64,000 nucleotides of DNA from Leptolyngbya boryana PCC 6306 (GCF_000353285.1 NZ_KB731324.1:4234577-4298576); one strand, 5' to 3'. Positions 8,546 to 17,979 are shown, counted from the stretch's first letter. Notes: generated by a model not told the origin, from the letters alone. Numbers and translations are program-made.

Positions 8546-9765
8546 AAACAGATGCGAACGATCGAGCTTCAGCGAATGCTGAAATGAGCGATCCACAAAG
8601 TTCTCGATCGAAATTTACTTTAAGTTCTCTGATGCGGGGTGATCTGGGATTTATCCCCGTTCTCGTTACGCTTGCATTGATCACGCTATATTTTCAACTT
8701 ACAACGAGTGGCATCTTTCTCCAAGCTCGGAATCTGACGAATCTGACTCAGCAGATTGTTGTGATTAGTATTCTCAGTACTGCTGCTGTTTTAGTGCTTT
8801 TACTGGGCGAAATTGATTTGAGCCTAGCAGCCGTTGCTCAAGCTTGTGCAGCCATCATGGCGACGCTTTCGGTCTATCAAAACTGGGGCGCAATTCCGTC
8901 GATTTTAGCCGCGTTAGTCGCAGGCGCAATCATTGGGTTAGTCAACGGCTTTTTTATTGCAATTCTGCGCGTCCCGTCGTTTATTGTGACCCTAGCAGGA
9001 TCGATTGGATATGCTGGATTCTTGCTATTAGTTCTAGGGCGACAAACCACGCTGATTGTTCGTGATCCTGTGATCCGATCGCTGGCTCCAACTTATTTAA
9101 ATCCGGTTTTAGGTTGGGGGATTCCGATTGTGCTCGCGGCACTTTATGCGATCGGGGTCTGGTATGAACGGCGGAAACGGCTGCAAGCAGGATTGCCTGT
9201 GAAACGATCTTCAAACCTTTTAGCTCAAGTTGCGGCAATTTTCGCGATCGTATTTCTGATCGTGTTCTTGTTCCAGACTTATCAAGGTGTGCCGCAATCG
9301 GTGATGATTTCGCTTGGGATTGTTGTTGCGCTCTGGCTAGTTCTGAGAAAAACGCTGTTTGGTCGGCATCTTTATGCGGTCGGTGGTAATGAAGAAGCGG
9401 CAAGACGGGCGGGCATTAATGTCATTGGTATGAAGATGGCAGTCTTTACATTGGCATCGATGCTAGCAGCAGTCGCCGGAATTATGCTGACTTCACGGAG
9501 TACAGCAGTCGCGACTCAGATTAGTGCAACGTTATTGTTAAATGCGATCGCGGCAGCAGTCATTGGTGGGGTTAGTTTATTCGGCGGTCGCGGCTCAGTC
9601 TGGGCAGTCATTTTAGGCGCGCTTGTGATTGGAAGTTTGGATAATGGACTAGATTTGCTCAACCAAGATCAGAGTGTAAAGAACATTGTTCAGGGAATTG
9701 TGCTAGTTCTAGCAGTGACAGCGGATGCATTAGTTCGTCGATCGAATCCGATACGAGGCAAATAG
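8542..9765 (+). CDS. Sugar ABC transporter permease (XylH/RbsC type)
   Basis: 407 residues with many hydrophobic segments, the BPD_transp_2 family. Characteristic segments are LLGEIDLSLAAVAQ near residue 95, GLVNGFFIAILRVPSFIVTL near 135, and the cytoplasmic ATPase-contact loop GRHLYAVGGNEEAARRAGI near 275. It forms the inner-membrane channel and, as a homodimer, pairs with the ATPase of the preceding gene. The ATG overlaps the ATPase stop by 4 bases. A perfect inverted repeat about 80 bases downstream may end the transcript. Confidence 0.94.
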   Translation: MKTDANDRASANAEMSDPQSSRSKFTLSSLMRGDLGFIPVLVTLALITLYFQLTTSGIFLQARNLTNLTQQIVVISILSTAAVLVLLLGEIDLSLAAVAQACAAIMATLSVYQNWGAIPSILAALVAGAIIGLVNGFFIAILRVPSFIVTLAGSIGYAGFLLLVLGRQTTLIVRDPVIRSLAPTYLNPVLGWGIPIVLAALYAIGVWYERRKRLQAGLPVKRSSNLLAQVAAIFAIVFLIVFLFQTYQGVPQSVMISLGIVVALWLVLRKTLFGRHLYAVGGNEEAARRAGINVIGMKMAVFTLASMLAAVAGIMLTSRSTAVATQISATLLLNAIAAAVIGGVSLFGGRGSVWAVILGALVIGSLDNGLDLLNQDQSVKNIVQGIVLVLAVTADALVRRSNPIRGK

Positions 9766-9845
9766 CGCTTAGACCAAAAGCTTGGTTCGTGAATTTCAAG
9801 CGATATCGATCTATCAATCCTGTTTGATGTGTAAGATCTTGCAAT

Positions 9846-9898
9846 TTGGGGGAATAGGGAAAATACTTCCCCATTCCCCCATTCCCCTATTCCCCCAA
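9846..9898. repeat. Perfect G-rich/C-rich inverted repeat (dispersed family, copy B)
   Basis: TTGGGGGAATAGGG (9846-9859) and CCCTATTCCCCCAA (9885-9898) are perfect 14-base complements. The C-rich interior CCCCATTCCCCCATTCCCC is a short tandem repeat. Related elements occur near 36738, 44267 and 61048. It may serve as a terminator for the permease gene or the opposing miniprotein gene. Confidence 0.75.
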
Positions 9899-10052
9899 CC
9901 GATTTAAGACTGCAATAGCCAAATGCTCGATCGAGCACATCCGAATGCTGATTCCGAAACATCGAGAACTTTGCGATCGCCCTAAATAAGAAATAAAAAA
10001 GAGCCTACAGACTGCAAGCTCTCTAATCTTTGAGTAAACGAAATCAAGCTAA

Positions 10053-10193
10053 CTAACCTAACAGGTAGGCAGAGCGAAGTGCCCATAAAATTAGCACGCC
10101 GATACTGCCGAGAATAAGAGCCGCAGAAATAGCAATCACAAGCGGACTGTCTGCGCCCTCGAACTTCATAATCCCACGATTTAGGTCTGACAT
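10053..10193 (-). CDS. 46-residue single-helix membrane miniprotein, unknown
   Basis: ATG at 10193, stop TAG at 10053-10055. A ribosome site ACGGAGTG precedes the start. The product begins MSDLNRGIMKFEGADSP and continues with one long transmembrane helix (LVIAISAALILGSIGVLILW) followed by ALRSAYLLG. The form, with a short polar N-terminus and one membrane helix, is that of the tiny accessory subunits of cyanobacterial photosynthetic and NDH-1 complexes, but I do not recognise it as any particular Psb, Psa, Pet or Ndh subunit. It is monocistronic. Confidence 0.65.
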   Translation of the reverse strand: MSDLNRGIMKFEGADSPLVIAISAALILGSIGVLILWALRSAYLLG

Positions 10194-10369
10194 GAGTGCA
10201 ACACTCCGTAACGTTTAGTAAAAGGTCGATGATTTTCCTTTAGGGTAATTCACAGATTTTTCTGTACCCTTCTTTCTCAAGCATTATTTTATCTTTCTGC
10301 TCAAATAAGTTTAAATAATCTCCGAATCTTAACCGAATTTTTGCATCAATTTTGCACTCAGCGGTCAAG

Positions 10370-11320
10370 ATGGTAGGGCAAATCACACACTGCCCCGGAA
10401 TGACTTGGCTCAGCATCACGATCGCGCTTCTGACCACCGTTCTCATCCTGCTCGAAATCGCCCTGAGACTTTTCTTTGGTTTTGGCGATCCGCTGCTTTA
10501 TGTCGCTGATCCTGAGATTGGCTATCTGCTCGCTCCGAATCAGTCGGTCAAGCGGTTTGGCAACCGGATCGAGACGAATCAATTTTCCATGCGATCGCCA
10601 AACTTCGCCCTGAAACCCGAAGCGAAACGAATTTTACTGCTTGGAGATTCGATCATTAACGGCGGCTGGTGGACAGATCAAAAAGATGTCATTTCCGAAC
10701 TCATGCAGCGATCGTCGGCTGCGAATGGCAAACTTGAAGTTCTAAACGCTTCCGCAAATTCCTGGTCGCCTCGGAATGAATTAGCGTATCTCAAACGATT
10801 CGGAACTTTCAATGCAGAAGTAATTATTTTAGTCATCAATACCGACGATTTATTTGGAACGCAGCCCACCTCTTTAGGAGTCGGACGCGATCGCAACTAT
10901 CCCGATCGCAAACCGATGAGTGCAATTCAAGAAGTCCTCGATCGATACCTTTTACCTGCGCCCGCCATGCCCGAAGCATTCAAAAAAATCCAGGCTGAAG
11001 GCGGCGATCGCGTCGGCTTAATCTTAGATGCGATTCGAGGAATTCGCGACCTTGCACATCGTAACAATGCAAAATTCGTCTTAGCAATGACCCCGTTGTT
11101 GAGAGAATTAACACCGCCAGGTTCGCGAGATTATGAAATTGTTGCCCGAAAACGATTAATGGATATGACTCAAACTGAGCAAATTAAGTACATTGATTTC
11201 CTAACGATCTTTGCAGGCGCAGCAAAATCAGCTCCCCCAGAAACACTTTATCGAGATCACATTCATTTAAGTCAAGGTGGGAATCAGATCGTCAGTGAAT
11301 GGCTACTTCAAGCAATTTAA
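10370..11320 (+). CDS. Membrane-anchored SGNH/GDSL-hydrolase-like protein
   Basis: About 317 residues. One N-terminal membrane helix (MTWLSITIALLTTVLILLEI) places the rest outside the cytoplasm. The SGNH fold is supported by the nucleophile block LLLGDSIINGG near residue 85 and by the C-terminal DHIHLSQGGNQIV containing the Asp-x-x-His pair near residue 300. Substrate is unknown; relatives act as O-acetyl esterases or lipases on polysaccharides or lipids. Starts possible at TTG 10352, ATG 10370 or ATG 10400; the last begins right at the membrane helix, and none has a good ribosome site. Confidence 0.8.
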   Translation: MVGQITHCPGMTWLSITIALLTTVLILLEIALRLFFGFGDPLLYVADPEIGYLLAPNQSVKRFGNRIETNQFSMRSPNFALKPEAKRILLLGDSIINGGWWTDQKDVISELMQRSSAANGKLEVLNASANSWSPRNELAYLKRFGTFNAEVIILVINTDDLFGTQPTSLGVGRDRNYPDRKPMSAIQEVLDRYLLPAPAMPEAFKKIQAEGGDRVGLILDAIRGIRDLAHRNNAKFVLAMTPLLRELTPPGSRDYEIVARKRLMDMTQTEQIKYIDFLTIFAGAAKSAPPETLYRDHIHLSQGGNQIVSEWLLQAI

Positions 11321-11408
11321 TCGATCTTTTCGATGATCTTCGGCAAGCTTGAGGAATGTTCTTGATCGATCGTGAATTTAGTACAGCAAGGTTTCAGAGG
11401 TTTGAAGA

Positions 11409-12383
11409 ATGGCTCTATTAGGGATTGATATTTCGGCTTATCAAGAAGATGTCAACTGGGCAACGGTTGCGAGCCAAAGCGTCTTTTATGGATTTGCGAA
11501 AGCGACAGAAGGTGTCACTAGTCGCGATGAGAAGTTTGCCCGAAATTGGGCAGGAATGCGATCGGTCGGAATTGTCCGCGGAGCATATCACTTCTTTCGT
11601 CCGGGTCGAGATCCCGCTCAGCAAGCCGATAACTTTTTGAAAACAGTGCAAACGATCGAAGATTTCGATTTACCTCCAGTCCTCGATCTAGAGATCAATG
11701 ATGGACAGAGTGCAAGTGTGGTCATCGATCGAGCGTTGAAATGGTTAGAAATCATTGAAGCGAAAACAGGACGCAAACCGATTCTCTACACTTATCCTTC
11801 GTTCTGGGAAGATAAACTTGGCAATACCGCCAGATTCTCGGAATACCCACTGTGGATCGCAAACTTTGGGACACCTGGAAGACCGTATATTCCCTCAGCT
11901 TGGAAGCTTTGGGTATTTCATCAATATTCGGAATCTGGAACTCTACGCGGCATTGTTGGAAATGTCGATCTCAATCAATTTAATGGGGATTTAGATGGAC
12001 TGCAAAAGCTGTTGAAAGGTCGCATTCCGTTAAGACAAGGCTGTGAAGGCAATGTCGTTCAAGAAATGCAATCTTTACTGAAAGCTCAAGGCTTTGACCT
12101 AGGCACACCAGATGGAGATTTTGGACCCAAAACGAAAGCGCAGGTTGTTGCTTTTCAGAAAGCAAAGAGCTTACTCACTGATGGCATTGTTGGAGCGGCG
12201 ACTTGGAGTGCGCTGCAAAAAACTAGCCCAAGCGTTCCTCCTGCACCGCTGCCCATCGATTTAATCAATGTCTGTAAATCCTACCGAGGTGCAGCTCATC
12301 AAGATTCATCTTTGAGATGGTTACAGAGTCAAATTCCGAAATCGACCTTGGATGAGTTTGCTAGACGGTGGAGGCAGCCATAG
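11409..12383 (+). CDS. GH25 lysozyme with C-terminal peptidoglycan-binding domain
   Basis: 324 residues. The glycoside hydrolase 25 domain (about 1-190) shows GIDISAYQEDVNW, FGFAKATEG, GAYHFFRPGRDPAQQADNFL, the catalytic-region acidic residues VLDLEINDG, and YPLWIANFG. A PG_binding_1 domain follows at about 205-270 (FGPKTKAQVVAFQ, DGIVGAATW). The enzyme should cleave the MurNAc-GlcNAc bond. No signal peptide is visible, so export would need another route or holin-type release. GH25 plus PG-binding proteins occur in both phages and bacterial chromosomes; no phage genes surround it. Confidence 0.9.
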   Translation: MALLGIDISAYQEDVNWATVASQSVFYGFAKATEGVTSRDEKFARNWAGMRSVGIVRGAYHFFRPGRDPAQQADNFLKTVQTIEDFDLPPVLDLEINDGQSASVVIDRALKWLEIIEAKTGRKPILYTYPSFWEDKLGNTARFSEYPLWIANFGTPGRPYIPSAWKLWVFHQYSESGTLRGIVGNVDLNQFNGDLDGLQKLLKGRIPLRQGCEGNVVQEMQSLLKAQGFDLGTPDGDFGPKTKAQVVAFQKAKSLLTDGIVGAATWSALQKTSPSVPPAPLPIDLINVCKSYRGAAHQDSSLRWLQSQIPKSTLDEFARRWRQP

Positions 12384-12452
12384 AATCTACCCGCAGTACT
12401 AGGGTGAATTACTCAAGAGCCAGCGCGATCGTCATCAGTCATTGAAACAAAG

Positions 12453-12485
12453 AATCCTTGCCAAACGATAGAACTGGCAAGGATT
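12453..12485. terminator. Bidirectional-looking hairpin between convergent genes
   Basis: AATCCTTGCCA (12453-12463) pairs perfectly with TGGCAAGGATT (12475-12485). It lies between the plus-strand lysozyme gene and the minus-strand frame at 12498. T-runs on either side are short. Confidence 0.65.
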
Positions 12486-12497
12486 AATCTTTGGCTG

Positions 12498-12695
12498 CTA
12501 GAAGTTTTTTTCGTCTGTTTCTTGTTGCCAACAGCGTTCTAATAGACGAACTTCTGACTGTTCCCAACAGCGTTCAAGTTTCTGCACTCGATTCACATGC
12601 CGGAACTTCTCAAAGCTCCAAATAAACGGGCGCTCGGAATCGAATAAATGTTGATTGAGATAGTCCCACCAGGGGAAATGGTTGAAGGAATTCAT
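12498..12695 (-). CDS. Small hypothetical protein, Trp-rich
   Basis: 65 residues, ATG at 12695. Aromatic N-terminus (MNSFNHFPWWDYLNQHLF) and an internal near-duplication, LERCWEQSE followed by LERCWQQET, mirrored in the DNA by two copies of CAACAGCGTTC. No ribosome site is evident. I do not recognise a family. It may be real because it sits cleanly before a terminator, but it could be a chance frame. Confidence 0.4.
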   Translation of the reverse strand: MNSFNHFPWWDYLNQHLFDSERPFIWSFEKFRHVNRVQKLERCWEQSEVRLLERCWQQETDEKNF

Positions 12696-12893
12696 GCGAT
12701 ATGTGAGTAAGCGAGGGGGCAGAAAATCGGACAGTCACCTATCCAAGGGATGAGATTGAGAAACTGCTCCCCAGTATGGCACCTCAAAATATTGTTTGAC
12801 TAAAAGAAAGCGTTAAGATGTCAGGGTTTTATTGCTTTCTTAAGCAGATTTTGATTGCACGAATTCTCGCTTACTATAGTAAAGTTACGATCG

Positions 12894-14066
12894 CTAAACT
12901 TGGACAAGTTGGCTAGTTGCTACAACTGTTTCACGTGCCCATGCGTCCGCAGCTAGAATCTCTTCAAGCGTTGGGGTTGAGCGGTTTTGAGTGGTGTAAC
13001 GATCGCAGGTTGTTTCAATCAATCGCGGAATGTCCAAGAAGCCAATTTTTTCTTCTAAAAAGAGTGCGACTGCTTGTTCATTGGCTGCATTCAAGACCGC
13101 AGGCATACAGCCACCTGCTCGACCTGCTGCATAAGCAAGCTTCATGCAAGGATACTTCGCGTGATCCGGCGCACGGAAGGTTAAGGTTCCCAGTTTCACA
13201 AGGTCTAAGCGTTCCCAGTTCGTCGGAACGCGATCAGGATAAGACAAGGAATACAACAAAGGCAAGCGCATATCTGCCCACCCCAGTTGAGCTAACACCG
13301 AAGTATCTTGCAACTCAATCAAAGAGTGAATAATGCTCTGTGGATGAATCACAATTTCGATATCGTCATAGTCCACGCCGAATAGATAATGAGCTTCGAT
13401 CACTTCTAAGCCTTTGTTCATCAGCGTGGCAGAATCGATCGTGATTTTGCGTCCCATTGACCAATTCGGGTGTTTGAGTGCATCTGCAACCGTGACCGAT
13501 GCGAGCTTTTCCACGGGCAGATCGCGGAACGAGCCACCTGAAGCGGTGAGAATAATTTTTCTCAGACCTCCCTCAGGCACACCTTGCAAACATTGGAAGA
13601 TGGCAGAATGTTCTGAATCCGCAGGCAGCATCTTCACGCCATGTTTTTTCATCAAGGGCAGCACCACAGGCGCGCCTGCAATGATGGTTTCTTTGTTGGC
13701 TAAGGCAATGTTTTTCCCGGCTGCGATCGCGGCTAGAGTCGGCAACAATCCCGCACATCCCACAATCCCGCTCACAACTGATTCTGCATCGCCGTAGCGC
13801 GCCACATCCACCACTCCAGATTCGCCAGATAAGATAATCGGCTGTGGAGTCAAGTCCGCGATCGCGTCTTTCAATTCCGTCAATTTGCTCTCATCACAAA
13901 TCGCAACAATTTCGGGACGAAAAGTGCGAATTTGTTGGGCAAAGAGTTCGACATTCCGCCCGGCCGCCATTCCGACAATGCGAAACTGATCAGGATGCTC
14001 GGATACGATATCCAGCGTTTGTGTCCCGATCGATCCGGTTGAACCAAGGAGGGTGATTGCTTTCAC
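12894..14066 (-). CDS. dxr: 1-deoxy-D-xylulose 5-phosphate reductoisomerase
   Basis: 390 residues, full family length. It converts DXP to 2-C-methyl-D-erythritol 4-phosphate with NADPH, the second step of the MEP isoprenoid pathway that feeds carotenoids and the phytyl tail of chlorophyll. Seen: N-terminal NADPH-binding [13 protein letters not shown] (residues 7-19), the catalytic-domain segments [17 protein letters not shown] and [18 protein letters not shown], the [14 protein letters not shown] segment, and a helical C-terminus. Cytoplasmic. Monocistronic, facing away from sodB. Confidence 0.97.
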   Translation of the reverse strand: MKAITLLGSTGSIGTQTLDIVSEHPDQFRIVGMAAGRNVELFAQQIRTFRPEIVAICDESKLTELKDAIADLTPQPIILSGESGVVDVARYGDAESVVSGIVGCAGLLPTLAAIAAGKNIALANKETIIAGAPVVLPLMKKHGVKMLPADSEHSAIFQCLQGVPEGGLRKIILTASGGSFRDLPVEKLASVTVADALKHPNWSMGRKITIDSATLMNKGLEVIEAHYLFGVDYDDIEIVIHPQSIIHSLIELQDTSVLAQLGWADMRLPLLYSLSYPDRVPTNWERLDLVKLGTLTFRAPDHAKYPCMKLAYAAGRAGGCMPAVLNAANEQAVALFLEEKIGFLDIPRLIETTCDRYTTQNRSTPTLEEILAADAWARETVVATSQLVQV

Positions 14067-14178
14067 GGGTTAGTTGTTTGACACTTCATTCCGTATTTTA
14101 CGGGCTTACGGGGATCAAAGGAAAATTCAAACCCTGACGATATGACTAACAGAAATCCTCAGCCTCGTCTTGCTTCCC

Positions 14179-14216
14179 TAAAAAAAAGAGTGAGGCAGAA
14201 AACTCACCTCACTCTT
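14179..14216 (-). terminator. Rho-independent terminator of sodB
   Basis: On the minus strand AAGAGTGAGG pairs with CCTCACTCTT and a run of eight T follows. It lies 26 bases after the sodB stop. Confidence 0.85.
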
Positions 14217-14241
14217 CATCACAATTCTGACCAATCTGTTT

Positions 14242-14841
14242 TTAAGCAGCTAAGTTCTGAGCGACAAAATCCCAGTTGACCAAATTATCCAAGAAGTTCT
14301 TGATGAAGGCAGGACGTGCATTTTGGAAATCCAAGTAGTAAGCGTGTTCCCAAACATCCAACGTCAACAAAGGCTTTTGACCATGCACCAGAGGATTCTC
14401 TGCATTCGGAGTTTTGGTCACTTTTAGCGTACCGCCATCGTCTACCAACCATGCCCAACCACTGCCAAATTGAGTTGCAGCCGCATTGCTAAACTCTTCT
14501 TTGAACTTGTCAAGGCTACCGAATGCAGCATCGATTTTGGCTGCCAGTTCACCTGTCGGTGCGCCACCGCCGCCTGCTTTCAGGCAATTCCAGAAGAAGG
14601 TGTGGTTCCAAACTTGAGCCGCATTGTTAAATACGCCCACTTTCGAGGAATCCCCAAACGACTGTTTGATCACATCTTCTAGCGATAGGCTTTCCATCGG
14701 CGTTCCTTCTACCAACTTATTCAAGTTGGTAACGTAAGCTGCATGATGCTTGCCGTAGTGATAATCAAATGTTTCTGCCTTCATGCCATATGGCTCAAGT
14801 GCATCTTTTGGAAACGGTAAAGGGGGTTGTGTGAATGCCAT
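14242..14841 (-). CDS. sodB: Superoxide dismutase, Fe type
   Basis: 199 residues, no signal peptide, so cytosolic. Metal ligands are all visible: His in FDYHYGKHH (about residue 27), His in QVWNHTFFW (about 79), Asp and His in LDVWEHAYYLD (about 160-165). The pattern NHTFFW with GSGWAWLV and a Gln-containing AATQFGSG segment fits the iron enzymes. It dismutates superoxide formed by photosynthetic electron transport. A terminator-like hairpin lies upstream on the same strand (14960-14993), so its 5' region may be more complex than a simple promoter. Confidence 0.97.
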   Translation of the reverse strand: MAFTQPPLPFPKDALEPYGMKAETFDYHYGKHHAAYVTNLNKLVEGTPMESLSLEDVIKQSFGDSSKVGVFNNAAQVWNHTFFWNCLKAGGGGAPTGELAAKIDAAFGSLDKFKEEFSNAAATQFGSGWAWLVDDGGTLKVTKTPNAENPLVHGQKPLLTLDVWEHAYYLDFQNARPAFIKNFLDNLVNWDFVAQNLAA

Positions 14842-14959
14842 GTGTCCAGTTCCTCTCTAGATCTAAAATCTGCCGTCGATTGCGGGGCAGAAACATTACT
14901 TAACCCTGAAAATTCTATCTCAAAAGCGAGGGGGCAAGGTTAGAATCACACCGAAAACC

Positions 14960-14993
14960 AAAAAAGCCCTGTCCACTAGGCATGGACGAGGGC
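14960..14993 (-). terminator. Rho-independent terminator upstream of sodB
   Basis: Read on the minus strand: GCCCT, then GTCCA in the left arm, pairing with TGGAC and AGGGC in the right arm, followed by six T. One unpaired base interrupts the stem. Confidence 0.75.
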
Positions 14994-15075
14994 AATAAAT
15001 CAGGGTGCATCTACCATTCCTTCTTCCTAGAATTTACGCTTGTTCTCCGGAGACTCTGGGTGGGAATACTTAAAG
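14960..15075 (-). ncRNA. Candidate small RNA or leader upstream of sodB
   Basis: A strong terminator (14960-14993) points along the minus strand, yet no protein gene lies upstream on that strand before the divergent CHAT gene at 15325. The preceding 80 bases contain CTCCGGAG and other self-complementary segments. Either a short RNA is made and ends here, or this is an attenuator in the sodB leader. The 5' end given is an estimate. Confidence 0.35.
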
Positions 15076-15324
15076 ATGAGACAAAGTTTTCTTGAACTTT
15101 CAGTAACGTTTAAGTAAACGTTCAGTCTACTCGTGGAGTTGTTCGTCAGGATGCCAATGACTTTGCTATCGATCGCGTCAAAATTTGCAATGCTAATAGG
15201 TGTGATCGTGTAAATTCAGAATTTTCCCTGACCGATGACGATCATGTGCGGTTATTAGAAATTAGGATCGAATTGTCTTCAGGTGGGGCAAGTCGAAACC
15301 AGTCAGGTTGACGGAGGGTGTCGA

Positions 15325-17934
15325 GTGAATCAGGAGTTCTACATTTCTGTTACGCCAGTTCGGGGCGATGAATATTTGGTGAGAACAGAGCGCGTCTCAC
15401 CGGGCGTTCCTTTGGCGGAGGAACTCGTCACTTGGCAAGTCGAAGAGTGGCTCGAACAGGCACGTCAATTGATGCACGATCCGCTGTTGGGAATTCTGCG
15501 GGGCAGAATGGGATCGCTCAGTCCATCGGCAACGGGCAGTGATGCCCTTTCTCCAAATTTAGTGGAATTGGGGCAAAAACTCTACAATGCCCTATTTCAA
15601 GGAACGATTCGAGATAGCTGGGTAACGGCGCAGGGGATTGCACAAAATCGCCGCGAAGGCTTGAGATTGAGATTAGGACTGAAAGGCGATCGCTTGCCGC
15701 GTTTGCCCTGGGAAGTACTGCACGCGGGAGCACGTCCTTTAGCCACGGGAACCGATGTCGTGTTTTCACGCTATCAGGCGGCATTTGCGCCGATGGGGAC
15801 GATTTTGCAGCCACATCGATCTGCGACGGTAATCGATGCCAATCAGCCGCTGAGAATTCTCATGGTTTTGGCGGCTCCGACGGATCAAGAAGTCTTGGAA
15901 CTCCGCCGAGAAGCGAATCATTTGCGCGATGAATTGAAAGAAGAGGCAAATGGCAAAATTGACCTGACGATTTTGGATCAGCCTGGACGTGAGCAATTGA
16001 CGCAAGCGTTGGAGCAAGGGCATTATCAGGTCTTGCATTATGCGGGTCACAGCAATTTAGGCTTGGCAGGCGGAGATTTATATCTCGTCAGCGATCGTAC
16101 TGGACTGACTGAGGTTCTCAGCGGCGATGATCTGGCTGGATTGCTTGTGAATAATGGCATTCGTATGGCAGTGTTTAATTCTTGCCGAGGGGTTTATACG
16201 GCGACCGCTGATCCGACGAATGAAACGGAGTCGAGCAATTTAACCGATGCCTTGCTGAAGCGGGGAATTCCGGCGGTTTTGGCAATGGCAGAACGCATTC
16301 CAGACGATGTGGCATTGACGCTTAGCCGCTTGTTTTATCGCAATTTGAAACAGCGCTATCCGATCGATTTAAGTCTCAGCCGAGCGCGTCAAGGATTGCT
16401 GTCCTCTTATGGCTCGAATCAGTTGTATTGGGCATTGCCGATCCTTTATCTGCATCCTGATTTTGATGGCTATCTGCAACCGACTGCGCTGCCTTCAATG
16501 ACGAATGCAGGACAAGAGCCGCAACCCGCAAATTTTGCATTTGATCCCCTCGCGATCGCAAATGATCCCGCTGATTTAGACGAGGCGGAAATGTTGTTTG
16601 ACGATTTAGAATTTGCTGATCCTGAAGATAGCGATCGTCAAGCGGTGCTCGAATTACTGCAAGAGCTGCATGAGCCAACCGAGAATCCTTTTTCTCAAGC
16701 TAGAGCCGCAGAACCATTCTTTGAACCACTCTCAGTGACGACTGACGAATCAACGCTGCAAAATCCCGAGGATTGCCTCGCAGTCGGTCGAATGCGTGCC
16801 CAAGCTGAGAATTTGACGGGGGCGATCATTGCGTATGGTCGCGCGATCGAGCTTGATCCGCACTGTGCCGAAGCCTTCAGTGAAATGGGCGTCGTCTTAG
16901 AAAAATTAGGCAGTCCAACAGAAGCGATCGTGGCTTACAAGATGGCACTTCAGCATGAGCCGAGTTTGAGCGATGCCCGTCGCAACCTGCAACGACTGGA
17001 AACCGCGCACAATTTGGGCAGTGGGAGCAATGGCGGCGCAGTACAACCGTCACCTAATCCCGTTGTGCCTGAACTGCATGTCGAGGATGTGACCTTCGAG
17101 GAGCCAATGCCGAATCGGATTTTCGGGGAGATGAAAGCGCCCTCTGCTCCGCGTCCTCGTCGTCCTTGGATTGTGGCTGGTATTTTAGGAACGGCTGTGG
17201 CGGCTGTTTTGGGAGTTTGGGGCTTTTCGACTTGGCGCGCTTCGACGACCCCTTCTCCAAGTGAGTTGATTGACAATATCAGCCAGATCAACCAATCTCC
17301 AGGCGCAAATGTCAGTCGATCGAACAATCTGGTTGCGACTGCGACGACTGCACTGGCTCAGGGAAATCTGCGTCAGGGACAAGATGCGATCGAAGAGTTG
17401 CTGAATAATGGTGAATTAGTGGCTGCGGAGACGGCGATTCAAAATGTTCCTGCCGACAAACGACGCGATAATCCAACCGCGAATTTCCTATTGGGACGAA
17501 TTGCTTGGCAATCGGTGCAGGCGAGGAAGAGCAATTACAAATTAGATGATGCTCAGCGATTTTTTGAAACCTCGCTGGCAGGGAATCGTACACCTCAGAC
17601 GCTCAATGCTTTGGGGTTTGTTTACTACGCTCAAGGTAATTTTGGTCGTGCCGGAAGAACTTGGCTCAATGCTGAGAAGCTGGCAGCACAGGCAGGAGAT
17701 GCAGGCAAACTGGATCGACGTACGGCGTTGGCTGGGTTAGCATTAGTTGCCAATAAAACAGCGCAGTCTCAGACGGGAAATCAGCGCAATCAGCTGAGAC
17801 AGCAAGCAGTAGCAACCCGCGATCGTTTACTGCGAGAAGCAGGGCAGGACTTTCAAATCAGTGGCTTGAGTAAGAACTGGCTCTGGAGTGAAGCTGCGAT
17901 CGCCGACTGGAAAGCATTGATTGCTGTGAAATAA
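15325..17934 (+). CDS. CHAT-domain (caspase-like) protein with TPR repeats and a membrane helix
   Basis: About 869 residues. The start is taken at GTG 15325 because GGAGGG lies six bases before it; the longer frame from 15283 has no such site. A CHAT domain occupies about 90-370, with the His of LHYAGHSN (about 237) and the Cys of VFNSCRG (about 285) forming the expected Cys-His dyad. TPR motifs follow at about 485-560 (GAIIAYGRAIELDPHCAEAF, EAIVAYKMALQHEPS), then one membrane helix near 612-635 and a second helical repeat region. CHAT proteases are caspase relatives linked to regulated proteolysis or cell death; the target here is unknown. It has no operon partner. Confidence 0.9.
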   Translation: MNQEFYISVTPVRGDEYLVRTERVSPGVPLAEELVTWQVEEWLEQARQLMHDPLLGILRGRMGSLSPSATGSDALSPNLVELGQKLYNALFQGTIRDSWVTAQGIAQNRREGLRLRLGLKGDRLPRLPWEVLHAGARPLATGTDVVFSRYQAAFAPMGTILQPHRSATVIDANQPLRILMVLAAPTDQEVLELRREANHLRDELKEEANGKIDLTILDQPGREQLTQALEQGHYQVLHYAGHSNLGLAGGDLYLVSDRTGLTEVLSGDDLAGLLVNNGIRMAVFNSCRGVYTATADPTNETESSNLTDALLKRGIPAVLAMAERIPDDVALTLSRLFYRNLKQRYPIDLSLSRARQGLLSSYGSNQLYWALPILYLHPDFDGYLQPTALPSMTNAGQEPQPANFAFDPLAIANDPADLDEAEMLFDDLEFADPEDSDRQAVLELLQELHEPTENPFSQARAAEPFFEPLSVTTDESTLQNPEDCLAVGRMRAQAENLTGAIIAYGRAIELDPHCAEAFSEMGVVLEKLGSPTEAIVAYKMALQHEPSLSDARRNLQRLETAHNLGSGSNGGAVQPSPNPVVPELHVEDVTFEEPMPNRIFGEMKAPSAPRPRRPWIVAGILGTAVAAVLGVWGFSTWRASTTPSPSELIDNISQINQSPGANVSRSNNLVATATTALAQGNLRQGQDAIEELLNNGELVAAETAIQNVPADKRRDNPTANFLLGRIAWQSVQARKSNYKLDDAQRFFETSLAGNRTPQTLNALGFVYYAQGNFGRAGRTWLNAEKLAAQAGDAGKLDRRTALAGLALVANKTAQSQTGNQRNQLRQQAVATRDRLLREAGQDFQISGLSKNWLWSEAAIADWKALIAVK

Positions 17935-17979
17935 AACAGCAAAACTCTCTGTTGTTCGGTTTTCTCAATCCAAACCGCA

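Noticed and set aside
11409-12383. Possible prophage remnant around the GH25 lysozyme
   Set aside because: No phage structural, integrase or holin gene nearby; neighbours are chromosomal housekeeping genes.
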